Shown here one piece after another: positions 53,716-60,491 of a DNA stretch of 60,491 nucleotides (its first letter is position 1; each line of letters begins with the position of its first letter). Where the stretch lies: positions 1 to 60,491 of the forward strand of contig JAAYGN010000027.1 in the NCBI GenBank assembly GCA_012727715.1, given 5' to 3'. Made by a program: the position numbers and the translations under genes. The notes under the pieces are model-generated. The model searched no databases, was not told where the DNA came from, and saw nothing but the letters and a program-made list of their open reading frames with translations. Source of the DNA: Desulfovibrionales bacterium (GTDB lineage Bacteria > Desulfobacterota > Desulfovibrionia > Desulfovibrionales > Desulfomicrobiaceae).

Positions 53716-54063
53716 TTACTGTTTATTTTTTTGGTTATCTTGGGTGAAATCTTGGCTGGCTGGTTGCTTTTTTTGATTTTTGATTTCAAAAGTTTGTTCT
53801 ATTTTTTGTGCTGACAGCCAATCCACAATAGTTCCATACTCAACATGGGTGACCACAGGAGCTTGGGGTTTCGCCAACATCCGGGCCACAGTTGCTGCCC
53901 AGGCCTCTTGATTTTTGATTTCAAAAGCTTGTTCCACACGTGCAAAATCATGGCAAGAAGTACAGGTTTGCCGGACAAGGGTTTCGCTTTCCAGTGCCAA
54001 AGAAGGAAAGGCAATGAGCCAGAGGCCAAAGAAACAAAGCAGGAGGATGTGCATTTTTTTCAC
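53716..54063 (-). CDS. Small monohaem c-type cytochrome
   Basis: A 115-residue exported protein. It has a signal peptide (HILLLCFFGLWLIAFPSLA) and one haem site CTSCH at about residues 33-37. The segment after it (EAWAATVARMLAKP and VEYGTIVDWL) is like small periplasmic cytochromes c that have a distal region with Met or other ligand. An internal repeat EQxFEIKNQ occurs twice, at about 43 and 91. The GTG at 54061-54063 has GGAG 7 bases upstream; the larger frame to 54195 runs into the neighbouring gene and is not used. It would be matured by the Ccm system encoded in this window. Electron partners are unknown. Confidence 0.82.
   Translation of the reverse strand: MKKMHILLLCFFGLWLIAFPSLALESETLVRQTCTSCHDFARVEQAFEIKNQEAWAATVARMLAKPQAPVVTHVEYGTIVDWLSAQKIEQTFEIKNQKKQPASQDFTQDNQKNKQ
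53773..53934. repeat. 27-bp direct repeat pair inside the cytochrome c gene
   Basis: Positions 53773-53799 and 53908-53934 share 26 of 27 bases (both contain GATTTTTGATTTCAAAAG). The repeat encodes EQxFEIKNQ twice, in the same frame, 135 bases (45 codons) apart. Confidence 0.9.
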
Positions 54064-54103
54064 GGTTATTCTCCAGACAAAAAGCAAGAATTTATCAAAA
54101 AAA

Positions 54104-55489
54104 CTAGTACAGCATAGGCTCCTGGGCCAGACGGAACCTGGAGCGGACCAAAGAGCAAAATACTCCCACGACACAGAGCACAGCGCAAAAAGCAAAAATT
54201 ATTTCCATGCTGGCCAGAAATCCCGGGACAGTATCTGGGGCAACAGGTTGGCCATGTAGCTTTAGTCCAAAAACAACGGTGATCACACCCATGGATAAGG
54301 ACATCCCAAAAGTACGCATGGTTGCCACCAAGCTAGAAGCAATACTATAGTCTCTAGGCTCAACGCTACTCATGATGACGGTCATATTGGGTGCAGCAAA
54401 TAAAGCAAAACCCATACCCATAAGGGCAAGGATGAGGCCAATTGTCCATAAGTTTGTGTCGATATTAACTCCATACATGCCCACGAGACCCACCACACAT
54501 AGCCCCATGCCCAGGCTGGCAAGTTTGGAGGGATCAAAACGGTCAGCCAACATACCAGCCACAGGTGAAAGAAAGCTTTGTACTACAGGTTGGATGATGA
54601 GTATCAACCCAGCATGCATGGGAGAAAAGCCTTTAGCCACCTGCAAATACAAGCTAAGCAAAAACCCAACAGCATGGGTACTGGAATAGTTGATCAGCGT
54701 GGCCAAGCTGGACATGGCAAAGACCCGGTTATGCGTGAACAGAGCCATTTTCATCAAAGGATACGGGATGATTTGGGAACGTCGTATAAAAAGAATACCT
54801 GCAATGAGTGCTCCTATTAGGAGCGGAATTCCTATTTGAGGATGGTCCAGTCCTGTTAGTCCTTTCACACAACAAAGTACAAAAACTCCATAAAGAATTC
54901 CGCTCAACAGATCAAAGTTTTCACCCCTGGATGGACGCCATTCACCTTGTAAGCGATATGCCAGAAACCAGCACACAATCCCTGGGGGCAGTCCAACAAA
55001 AAATACAGCCCGCCACCCAGCCAGATCAGAAATAAAACCACCCACCAAGGGACCAATGGATAATCCTAAATATACACATGCGGCAAGAATTCCCAATGCT
55101 CGCCCTCGTTTGTCCTGTGGGTAGATTTCCGTAACAATGGCTGTGGCTGTGGACAAAATCATGGCTGCGCCAATACCTTGTAGTGCACGCATGACAATAA
55201 GGGATTGAACGGACCAAACTAAAGAAACGCAAAGAGAAAAAAAGACAAAGACAGTGGTTCCCCACATAAAGGTACGGCGACGGCCATAAATATCTGATAG
55301 TCTTCCTACGGGAAGCAAAATAGTCGCCAGAGTCAGGATGTAGCTCCCTACTACCCAGCTCAACTCAACAGCTGTAGCCCCCAACTCAAACTGAATAGCT
55401 GGTAGAAGAATTGCCACTGCGGACAACATGAAAGGGACAAGAAAGCTGGCCACAGCCGCAGCTGCTAAAGCAGCAAGATGTGATTGCAT
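54104..55489 (-). CDS. MFS transporter, DHA2-like
   Basis: A 461-residue major-facilitator permease with about 14 helices. Motif A is GRLSDIYGRRRTF after the second helix, with MRALQGIGAAMILS and LGLSIGPLVGGF (motif C-like) following. These are drug:proton antiporter features of the EmrB/QacA group; substrate is not defined. The ATG at 55487-55489 follows GGAGG; a longer frame to 55516 is unlikely. Divergent from ptb, with a 173-base gap that would hold both promoters. No periplasmic adaptor gene is next to it. Confidence 0.87.
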   Translation of the reverse strand: MQSHLAALAAAAVASFLVPFMLSAVAILLPAIQFELGATAVELSWVVGSYILTLATILLPVGRLSDIYGRRRTFMWGTTVFVFFSLCVSLVWSVQSLIVMRALQGIGAAMILSTATAIVTEIYPQDKRGRALGILAACVYLGLSIGPLVGGFISDLAGWRAVFFVGLPPGIVCWFLAYRLQGEWRPSRGENFDLLSGILYGVFVLCCVKGLTGLDHPQIGIPLLIGALIAGILFIRRSQIIPYPLMKMALFTHNRVFAMSSLATLINYSSTHAVGFLLSLYLQVAKGFSPMHAGLILIIQPVVQSFLSPVAGMLADRFDPSKLASLGMGLCVVGLVGMYGVNIDTNLWTIGLILALMGMGFALFAAPNMTVIMSSVEPRDYSIASSLVATMRTFGMSLSMGVITVVFGLKLHGQPVAPDTVPGFLASMEIIFAFCAVLCVVGVFCSLVRSRFRLAQEPMLY

Positions 55490-55662
55490 TATTCCTCCGT
55501 GAACGAGAATGCACACGAAACAAACGAGTGAGTTTTGAAGGTCGGATCCTTAAAAGCAGGGCAAAAATTTACAGCAGAGAGTTGAAAAAAGCAAAAGAGG
55601 TTTTTCCCTCTTGTTTTCAGTACGTTGACGAATTACTGAGGTTTATTCTTCAGGAGGACTCC

Positions 55663-56574
55663 ATGCTGACATCTATGCCCCAAATACAAAGTAAAGCTAT
55701 AACGTTACCAAAGCAAACTGTGGTGGTGGCTTGTGCTCACGATTATGAAGTGCTTAAAGCTGTAGCTCAGGCGCATACATTGGGACTGGCTCATTTTATT
55801 TTAGTTGGTGAACAAGAAGTTATACAAGCACGCGCTTTAGATTTACGCATTGACTTAGATCAATTCCAGCTGGTTCAGGCTCAAGGTGAAGCTCAGGGAG
55901 CAAAAGTTGCGGTGGAAATTGCCGCATCGGGACAAGCACAGATTCTTTTGAAAGGGTTTGTGGATTCTTCGATTTTATTGCAGGCTGTTTTGGATAAGGA
56001 AGCTGGGCTTAGAACCGATGCCATGGTCAGCCATACTGTGGTCTTAGATATCCCTGGTTTTGATAAACTTTATCTTTTGACTGATGCGGCCATGAATATT
56101 TCTCCAGACCTAAAAATGAAGGGCCAGATGATTCTTAATGCAGTTAGAGTTGCCAATGCCTTGGGCAATACCCGCCCTGTGGTGGGTGTTTTATGCGAGT
56201 CAGAAAAAGTAAACCCAAAAATGGTGACTACTTTGGATGCAGCAGTTCTGGTGGCCATGAATCAATCAGGACAATTGCCGGGATGTCGTGTGGGAGGACC
56301 CTATGCTTTGGATAATGCCATCAGCGAGGAAGCTGCAAAACGTAAAGGGATGGGTGATCCTTTGGCTGGAAAGGCAGATATTTTATTAGCACCAGATTTG
56401 GCGGCTGCGAATATTTTATACAAAGGCATGATGTATTTTGCCAGAGCTGCTGCTGCCGGAGTGGTGGTGGGTACTCGGGTACCAGTACTTATCAATTCCC
56501 GAGCAGATTCTCATGATACAAAAATTAACTCTATAGCCCTGGGGGTACTCATGGCTAGCTATGGTAATGTATGA
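55663..56574 (+). CDS. ptb: Phosphate butyryltransferase-family acyltransferase
   Basis: A 303-residue enzyme of the phosphate acetyl/butyryltransferase family. It has KTVVVACAHDYEVLKAV-like opening (QTVVVACAHDYEVLKAV), LLKGFVDSSILLQAVL, HTVVLDIPGFDKLYLLTDAAMNI and GPYALDNAISEEAAKRKG. It exchanges CoA on short acyl-CoA for phosphate. The next gene encodes the matching kinase, so the pair makes ATP from butyryl- or branched-chain acyl-CoA, or runs in reverse to activate acids. AGGAGG precedes the ATG at 55663; upstream in-frame codons to 55480 belong to the intergenic region. Confidence 0.9.
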   Translation: MLTSMPQIQSKAITLPKQTVVVACAHDYEVLKAVAQAHTLGLAHFILVGEQEVIQARALDLRIDLDQFQLVQAQGEAQGAKVAVEIAASGQAQILLKGFVDSSILLQAVLDKEAGLRTDAMVSHTVVLDIPGFDKLYLLTDAAMNISPDLKMKGQMILNAVRVANALGNTRPVVGVLCESEKVNPKMVTTLDAAVLVAMNQSGQLPGCRVGGPYALDNAISEEAAKRKGMGDPLAGKADILLAPDLAAANILYKGMMYFARAAAAGVVVGTRVPVLINSRADSHDTKINSIALGVLMASYGNV

Positions 56575-57644
56575 GCGTACATCAAATTTTAGTTCTCAAT
56601 CCTGGTTCTACCTCAACCAAGGTGGCAGTATATTCTGGCGAAGCATCAATCTTTTTAGAAATACTTAGGCACAGTGACTCGGAATTAGGTTCTTTTGTTC
56701 GGGTGATGGATCAGGAGAATTTTCGTCTGCGCCTTATCAAGCAAACCCTTGATCAGCATGGATTTCGACTGTCATCCTTCGATGCTGTTATTGGCCGTGG
56801 CGGTTTAATGCGTCCTTTGTCTGGAGGTGTGTATGCTATTAACCAGGCCATGCTGGAGGATTTACGATCTTGTTCTTTTGGGACTCATGCTTCTAATTTG
56901 GGAGCAATTCTAGCTTATGGTCTGGCCGTTGCAGTGCGATTACCCAGTTTTATTGCAGACCCGGTGGTTGTGGATGAATTAGCTTCTTTAGCTCGCTTTT
57001 CAGGACATCCAGATATCTCACGGCGGAGTATTTTTCATGCCTTAAACCATAAGGCCATGGCCAGACGTTGTGCTTTGGAGTTGGGGACCCCTTATGATCA
57101 GCTTAATTTTATTGTCGCCCATTTAGGTGGTGGAATTTCTGTGGGGGCTCATAAGCAGGGTCAGGTTGTGGACGTCAACAATGCCCTGGATGGCGAAGGT
57201 CCCTTTTCACCGGAACGTAGTGGTGGATTACCCTTGGCTCAGGCGGTGGACTGGTGTTTTGCTAAAGGGGCAACCAAGCAAGACATACGTCAACGTATCA
57301 TTGGTAGCGGTGGACTTCGAGCTTATCTCGGTACAGCAGATGGATTGGAGATTAACAAGCGTATTGTCGAGGGCGATCAAGAGGCACAGACAGTAATGCA
57401 GGCCATGGCGTATCAAGTGGCTAAGGAAATAGGAGCCATGGCAGTGGTGTTGCAGGGACGCATTGATGCCATTATCTTTACCGGTGGTTTAGCCCATGAC
57501 CCTTGGCTCATGGAGGAGATCCAGGAGCGAGTGAAATTTTTAGGTCCGATTTTTGTGTACCCCGGAGAGGATGAAATGCTTGCCTTGGCCCAGGCTGCCA
57601 ACAGGGCCTTGAATGGTTTGGTACCGATCAAAGTGTATGCCTGA
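56571..57644 (+). CDS. buk: Butyrate kinase-family acid kinase
   Basis: A 357-residue ASKHA-fold kinase. Motifs: VLNPGSTSTKVAVY at the N-terminus, the nucleotide-binding FIVAHLGGGISVGAH, VVDVNNALDGEGPFSPERSG and the adenosine site IIFTGGLAHD. The pattern is that of butyrate/branched-chain acid kinases rather than acetate kinase (no acetate-kinase insertions). It overlaps ptb by 4 bases (ATGA). The actual acid (butyrate, isobutyrate, isovalerate) is not decided by sequence; the liv transporter nearby would suit branched-chain acids, but that is only an inference. Confidence 0.92.
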   Translation: MSVHQILVLNPGSTSTKVAVYSGEASIFLEILRHSDSELGSFVRVMDQENFRLRLIKQTLDQHGFRLSSFDAVIGRGGLMRPLSGGVYAINQAMLEDLRSCSFGTHASNLGAILAYGLAVAVRLPSFIADPVVVDELASLARFSGHPDISRRSIFHALNHKAMARRCALELGTPYDQLNFIVAHLGGGISVGAHKQGQVVDVNNALDGEGPFSPERSGGLPLAQAVDWCFAKGATKQDIRQRIIGSGGLRAYLGTADGLEINKRIVEGDQEAQTVMQAMAYQVAKEIGAMAVVLQGRIDAIIFTGGLAHDPWLMEEIQERVKFLGPIFVYPGEDEMLALAQAANRALNGLVPIKVYA

Positions 57645-57710
57645 CCTTGTTGTACGTGCGCTTTACGTAATTTGTGGCTACCGAGACAAGAGGTTTTGGC
57701 CAGTACGTCT

Positions 57711-58319
57711 CTAGGCTATGTTTTTTGGGTTTGCCTTGTTTTGGTCGCTAGCTTGATGCCCAGGCACATTGTCGGGAATTATAGTTTGAGAGCTTCTGCC
57801 AACCCAATTCATAAGACTTGGGTAGAATGGTGCATGGCGGATGAGGCGCCCATAAAGAATGCGCAGAATAAAATAGAGAAGAATAAAGTAAAAGGGATAA
57901 AAAACAGTATTTCCCAGTCCGGGTATAGCCACAGGCAAAGGTAGAGGGATACCACGAAAACGTAAGTCAAGCCAGGCTAGAGCAGCCACGGGCGTCCAAA
58001 GGGAAGAGGTAATGCGCGCTACAGACACGCCCATGGTTTTTCCATAGGCATCTTTAGCTAACCTATTTTGGGCCAAATAGGCATTTTTGTCTTGAAGTTC
58101 CAGAGCCTGCATGGCCAGTTCAGATCGCTTGCGGGCTTCTTGACTATGTTTACTTACTACAGAACGTTGCAGTCGTTGCACACCTAAGCTTGATAGCCAG
58201 CCAAGAATAACGCTATAGCAGGCCAGGAAAAAAATTCCTAAAAAAAAGCCCAGTTCTGGCGTGGCAACCCAGCGAAAGGGTGCAATAAGTAAAGCATCAA
58301 TCCAGAAAAATATGTTCAT
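57711..58319 (-). CDS. Small membrane protein with three helices and a coiled coil, possibly Oxa1/DUF106-like
   Basis: A 202-residue membrane protein. I do not recognise the family with certainty. It shows one helix at about 23-47 (LGFFLGIFFLACYSVILGWL), then a charged coiled-coil-like hairpin (about 48-93, RLQRSVVSKHSQEARKRSEL and QDKNAYLAQNRLAKDAYG), then two more helices (about 100-115 and 135-160), with a polar tail. Three helices with a cytoplasmic coil between the first and second is the plan of the reduced YidC/Oxa1 relatives (DUF106, EMC3, TMCO1). The start at 58317-58319 lacks any Shine-Dalgarno and lies 8 bases from the T tract of a terminator. Alone on the minus strand between the convergent buk and TSUP genes. 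Confidence 0.68.
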   Translation of the reverse strand: MNIFFWIDALLIAPFRWVATPELGFFLGIFFLACYSVILGWLSSLGVQRLQRSVVSKHSQEARKRSELAMQALELQDKNAYLAQNRLAKDAYGKTMGVSVARITSSLWTPVAALAWLDLRFRGIPLPLPVAIPGLGNTVFYPFYFILLYFILRILYGRLIRHAPFYPSLMNWVGRSSQTIIPDNVPGHQASDQNKANPKNIA

Positions 58320-58324
58320 AGTAC

Positions 58325-58359
58325 AATAAAAAAGCCCCCGAGATGTTCCCGGGGGCTTT
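58325..58359 (-). terminator. Intrinsic terminator after the TSUP gene
   Basis: On the minus strand AAAGCCCCCG / CGGGGGCTTT (10-bp stem; 58350-58359 and 58331-58340) with a 9-base loop is followed by TTTATTG. The stem starts 13 bases after the TSUP stop codon and the T tract ends just upstream of the next start codon (58319). Confidence 0.9.
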
Positions 58360-58372
58360 GTGGATAATTCCC

Positions 58373-59728
58373 TTAAACACCAGGAATCTTGATACCAAAG
58401 AAACCTGCCAACAGGTAGCCAATACCTATATAGAGGGCCAGAACAATAAAAAGACGCTTGAGCATAACATCAGAAAAATACTGAGATGTTCTGGGGCCAA
58501 CCAAAGAACCGATGGTTACACCCACCAACTCGGTACCAACAAACATCCAGTCAATGGGCACACCCTTGGTCATCAGGGTAAGGATACTGGTGATCATGCT
58601 GATGAGCACGGCCAAAGCAGAGGTCCCGGCAGCCAAATACATGGGCAACTGGGTCACACTGGTCAAAAAGGGCACCAGCAAGAATCCACCGCCAACACCC
58701 AGGAAGGCGGCAATGGCAGCAATGACTATACCACCCAAAAAGGGGATAACCGGGCTAAACTTGAAAGGAACACCAAAAAAGGTGAATTCACAAATAAATG
58801 GTGTAAACTTTTGAATAACCAGGTTACGCAGGGAAACATTTTCACCGGCACGGGCACGCTTGGCGTTTTCTTCAAAGGCCTTGGCAGCAGCCTTGGCGGT
58901 TTTTTTGCTGGCTTGTCCGGCTGGGGAAGTTTCATAGATCAGGTACAGACCTAAAGCCAAAACAAAGAGTCCAAAATATCCCTGGTAGGATTTGAAATCA
59001 AGTTTGCCAGCAGAAAGGGCGGCCGCACCGTAAGCACCGATCAAAGATCCAAGACCGAGGCTGATGGCTAAAGGCAGGACCAGACGCTTCATTTTCAAGT
59101 AGTTGATGGAGCTGATCAAGGCAGAGGTACCAACAAGAAATTGGTTCGAGGCCTTGATGGAGTCGGTCACCGTCTTGCCCAATGCCGGAGCAGTCTCTTT
59201 AAAACCATTGGCGTATGCACCAAAGCCAAAAACACTCATGTGTCCTACACCAGCCATCACTCCACCAAAGGCGCCCACAGTGGAAAAAATCCAACCACAC
59301 CAAATGGCCCAGAGTAGAGCCATTATGGGATTAATGTTCGGTGCACCGGGGATACCCAAAAATCCAGCAGGAGCATTGGGGTCAATTTGCCCTTTTTCAG
59401 TACCAATGGGTGCCAGGGCAATGGCTTGTTCCAATCGTGATCCTGTTGGAGCTGCTGCAGGTGCGGTCTGTTCAGCAGCCTTTGCAACAGCTTCAGCGGC
59501 GGTTTCTGTAACAGCTTCGGCAGCTTCAGAGGCAGTTTCTGTAACAGCTTCGACAGCTTCAGAGGCGGTTTCTGCAATAGCGTCAGCCGCAGCGTCCATG
59601 GCCCCTGAAACAGCCTCAATGGCTGGAGCTTCTGGAGCAGCAGCCTCTTCTTCAGCCCAAAGTGGGCTGACAGTGCCAAGAAACGCTAGCAGTACAGCCA
59701 GCATCATAACGCGTACAAATTTTGTCAT
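58373..59728 (-). CDS. TauE/SafE (TSUP) family anion permease with a repetitive periplasmic insertion
   Basis: A 451-residue membrane protein, longer than usual TSUP permeases (about 250-300). It starts with a cleavable-type signal (LAVLLAFLGTVSPLWA), then a 75-residue Ala/Glu/Thr-rich segment of near-repeats (ETASEAVEAVT, ETASEAAEAVT, ETAAEAVAKAA). The TSUP part has two homologous halves: STVGAFGGVMAGVGHMSVFGFGA and GIVIAAIAAFLGVGGGFLLVPFL, with a basic cytoplasmic loop between. TSUP proteins move sulfite, sulfonates or similar anions; in a sulfate reducer a sulfur anion is a fair guess. AGGAGAGG precedes the ATG at 59726-59728; the frame to 59836 is not needed. Terminator downstream. Confidence 0.88.
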   Translation of the reverse strand: MTKFVRVMMLAVLLAFLGTVSPLWAEEEAAAPEAPAIEAVSGAMDAAADAIAETASEAVEAVTETASEAAEAVTETAAEAVAKAAEQTAPAAAPTGSRLEQAIALAPIGTEKGQIDPNAPAGFLGIPGAPNINPIMALLWAIWCGWIFSTVGAFGGVMAGVGHMSVFGFGAYANGFKETAPALGKTVTDSIKASNQFLVGTSALISSINYLKMKRLVLPLAISLGLGSLIGAYGAAALSAGKLDFKSYQGYFGLFVLALGLYLIYETSPAGQASKKTAKAAAKAFEENAKRARAGENVSLRNLVIQKFTPFICEFTFFGVPFKFSPVIPFLGGIVIAAIAAFLGVGGGFLLVPFLTSVTQLPMYLAAGTSALAVLISMITSILTLMTKGVPIDWMFVGTELVGVTIGSLVGPRTSQYFSDVMLKRLFIVLALYIGIGYLLAGFFGIKIPGV

Positions 59729-59758
59729 AAACCTCTCCTTTCTCCTAAAATCTAGTTT

Positions 59759-59780
59759 GATATTACAAAAATACAATATC
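59759..59780 (-). promoter_or_regulatory. Inverted repeat upstream of the TSUP gene, possible operator
   Basis: GATATT (59759-59764) and AATATC (59775-59780) are a perfect 6-bp inverted repeat with a 10-base spacer, 31 to 52 bases before the TSUP start. Spacing fits a dimeric regulator, but in AT-rich DNA this could be chance. Confidence 0.3.
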
Positions 59781-59799
59781 ACATCTTTTAGTAGGTACC

Positions 59800-59940
59800 A
59801 TGAAAGATGAAGTACCGTGTGTACATATTTGGACAAGATATCATCGCTTTGTAAAAAAGAGCAAATTCTCTTTGTCTTTGCTGGACCTTGCGATTTTTAT
59901 CACATTCCTGTTGCAAATTAGCTGTATTTTGACATGGTAA
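59800..59940 (+). CDS. Possible small membrane protein ORF (46 aa), low support
   Basis: The plus-strand frame opens with an ATG five bases after AGG and encodes a basic N-terminal half (HIWTRYHRFVKKSK) and a hydrophobic C-terminal half (LSLLDLAIFITFLLQISCIL) that could be one helix. It lies upstream of, and opposite to, the TSUP gene. Without homologues it may be chance; recorded because the composition is orderly. Confidence 0.18.
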   Translation: MKDEVPCVHIWTRYHRFVKKSKFSLSLLDLAIFITFLLQISCILTW

Positions 59941-60057
59941 TGTAACGGTATAACATCTGTTTTTCACAAGGTGGGTTTTGAAATATTTTTTAAAAAGTAT
60001 TTACGTATAAATTTCTTTTGTATTTTAAATGGTTATCTGGGATGTAATTCATGAATT

Positions 60058-60491
60058 TTAAAGTGGTTCCAAAGAAAATGGAGTCAGGCTTCGTACCCCT
60101 GTGTCGGTCACCAATAGAGTTTGTTCGTATTGAGCTGATAATGAGCCATCTGCTGTAACGATAGTCCAGCCATCATCAAGACGCTTGATAGCCTGTGCAC
60201 CGGCATTGAGCATCGGTTCTATGGTGAAGACCATGCCAGGCACCAGAACCAGGCCTTTTCCTGGGCGCCCTGTATGAAAGATTTGTGGAAGCTCGTGAAA
60301 GGCATGTCCTACACCATGGCCTGTGAGTTCTCGGACAATGGAATATCCAGCCTGTTCAGCATGGCTTTGAATGGCCCAACCAATATCCCCTAGGGTTGCA
60401 CCTGGTTGTACAACTTCAATGGCTCGGCTTAGGCATTGGCGGGTGGTGAGCATGAGATGCTCTGCTTGAGGTGCAATTTGGCCTACAGCAA
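60058..60491 (-). CDS. map: Methionine aminopeptidase type I, C-terminal part (5' end outside window)
   Basis: The frame is open through the right edge; the C-terminal 143 or so residues are present. They include GDIGWAIQSHAEQAGYSIV, the HGVGHAFHELPQIFHTG loop (metal and substrate His), PGMVFTIEPML (metal Glu) and AQYEQTLLVTDTG (last metal Glu). The enzyme removes the initiator Met from new proteins. The internal ATG at 60453 is not the start. The usual neighbours (secY/adk/infA) would lie beyond the window edge. Confidence 0.93.
   Translation of the reverse strand, partial: AVGQIAPQAEHLMLTTRQCLSRAIEVVQPGATLGDIGWAIQSHAEQAGYSIVRELTGHGVGHAFHELPQIFHTGRPGKGLVLVPGMVFTIEPMLNAGAQAIKRLDDGWTIVTADGSLSAQYEQTLLVTDTGVRSLTPFSLEPL

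Larger units (their letters stand above)
59729..60057. other. Intergenic region between TSUP gene and methionine aminopeptidase
   Basis: A 329-base AT-rich gap with both flanking genes on the minus strand. It holds the TSUP ribosome site (AGGAGAGG), an inverted repeat at 59759-59780 and a possible 46-codon plus-strand frame at 59800-59940. No terminator-quality hairpin for the aminopeptidase gene was found. Confidence 0.6.

Noticed and set aside
58343-58954. 203-codon plus-strand frame opposite the TSUP 3' end
   Set aside because: Antisense of conserved membrane helices and starting within the terminator; His/Gln/Gly-rich shadow composition.
59103-59810. 235-codon plus-strand frame opposite the TSUP gene
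   Set aside because: It mirrors the Ala/Glu repeat segment and helices of the real minus-strand gene; composition is that of an antisense shadow.
59929-59954. Promoter TTGACA...TATAAC on the plus strand
   Set aside because: Spacer is 14 bases, too short, and no plus-strand gene follows.

Overview
This 60.5 kb window reads as core chromosome from a sulfate-reducing bacterium of the Desulfovibrionales type (Thermodesulfobacteriota, formerly Deltaproteobacteria). The basis is the gene set: a 402-residue rubredoxin:oxygen oxidoreductase with rubredoxin and PerR, a cytochrome c maturation cluster of the reduced kind known from Desulfovibrio (CcmE with Cys instead of His, no CcmG/CcmH), a TrmD fused to a second methyltransferase domain, and an mannose-type EIID-HPr-EI gene string after rsmI. 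Base composition looks mid-range. I see no prophage, IS element, CRISPR array, tRNA or rRNA.

Layout. 1-1000: end of an RND efflux permease, then about 480 bp of degenerate extragenic repeats. 979-7115 (minus): a cupin gene and a tightly packed envelope-polysaccharide operon (polysaccharide deacetylase, GT4 glycosyltransferase, YrbL-like kinase-fold protein, MsbA-type flippase, O-antigen ligase). 7317-9919 (plus): sigma-54 activator with a degenerate receiver, and an aminotransferase. 10044-19468 (plus): a long translation and RNA-processing run, ffh-rpsP-khpA-rimM-trmD-rplS-rnhB-yraN-rsmI, continuing into EIID-ptsH-ptsI-smpB. 19512-22748: an isochorismatase-family hydrolase (minus) and secA (plus). 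22826-28109 (minus): an oxygen-defence island, perR, rubredoxin, roo, a HEAT-repeat gene, cydA, cydB. 28124-30869 (minus): LPS inner-core genes (gmhB, GT4, GT9). 31079-36208 (plus): ccmEFABCD plus a TPR gene. 36338-41210 (plus): livJHMGF branched-chain amino acid transporter. 41403-48078 (plus): guaB, guaA, tatB, tatC, hisB, a lipoprotein, hisA. 48109-53674 (plus): an M20 peptidase, a ydbH-ynbE-ydbL set for envelope lipid transport, a 56-residue winged-helix protein and an EamA transporter. 53716-60491: monoheme cytochrome c, MFS transporter, ptb-buk, a small three-TM coiled-coil membrane protein, a TSUP permease with a repetitive periplasmic segment, and the end of methionine aminopeptidase.

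How it works together. The window is mostly housekeeping. Two themes stand out: envelope building (LPS core, O-antigen ligation, YdbH-type lipid bridge, Tat, SecA, Ccm) and oxygen management in an anaerobe (cytochrome bd, Roo, rubredoxin, PerR with a palindrome over its own likely -10 element). I do not see a clearly new multi-gene system. The best leads are: a GuaA whose glutaminase domain has lost its catalytic Cys; intrinsic terminators placed 8 to 30 nt before the next co-directional start codon at four loci; a mannose-type EIID without its EIIC partner; a HEAT-repeat protein transcribed with cydAB; and an Oxa1/DUF106-like small membrane protein. Four probable small genes (rubredoxin, CcmD, YnbE and the 56-residue winged-helix protein) are 43 to 64 codons long and easily missed.
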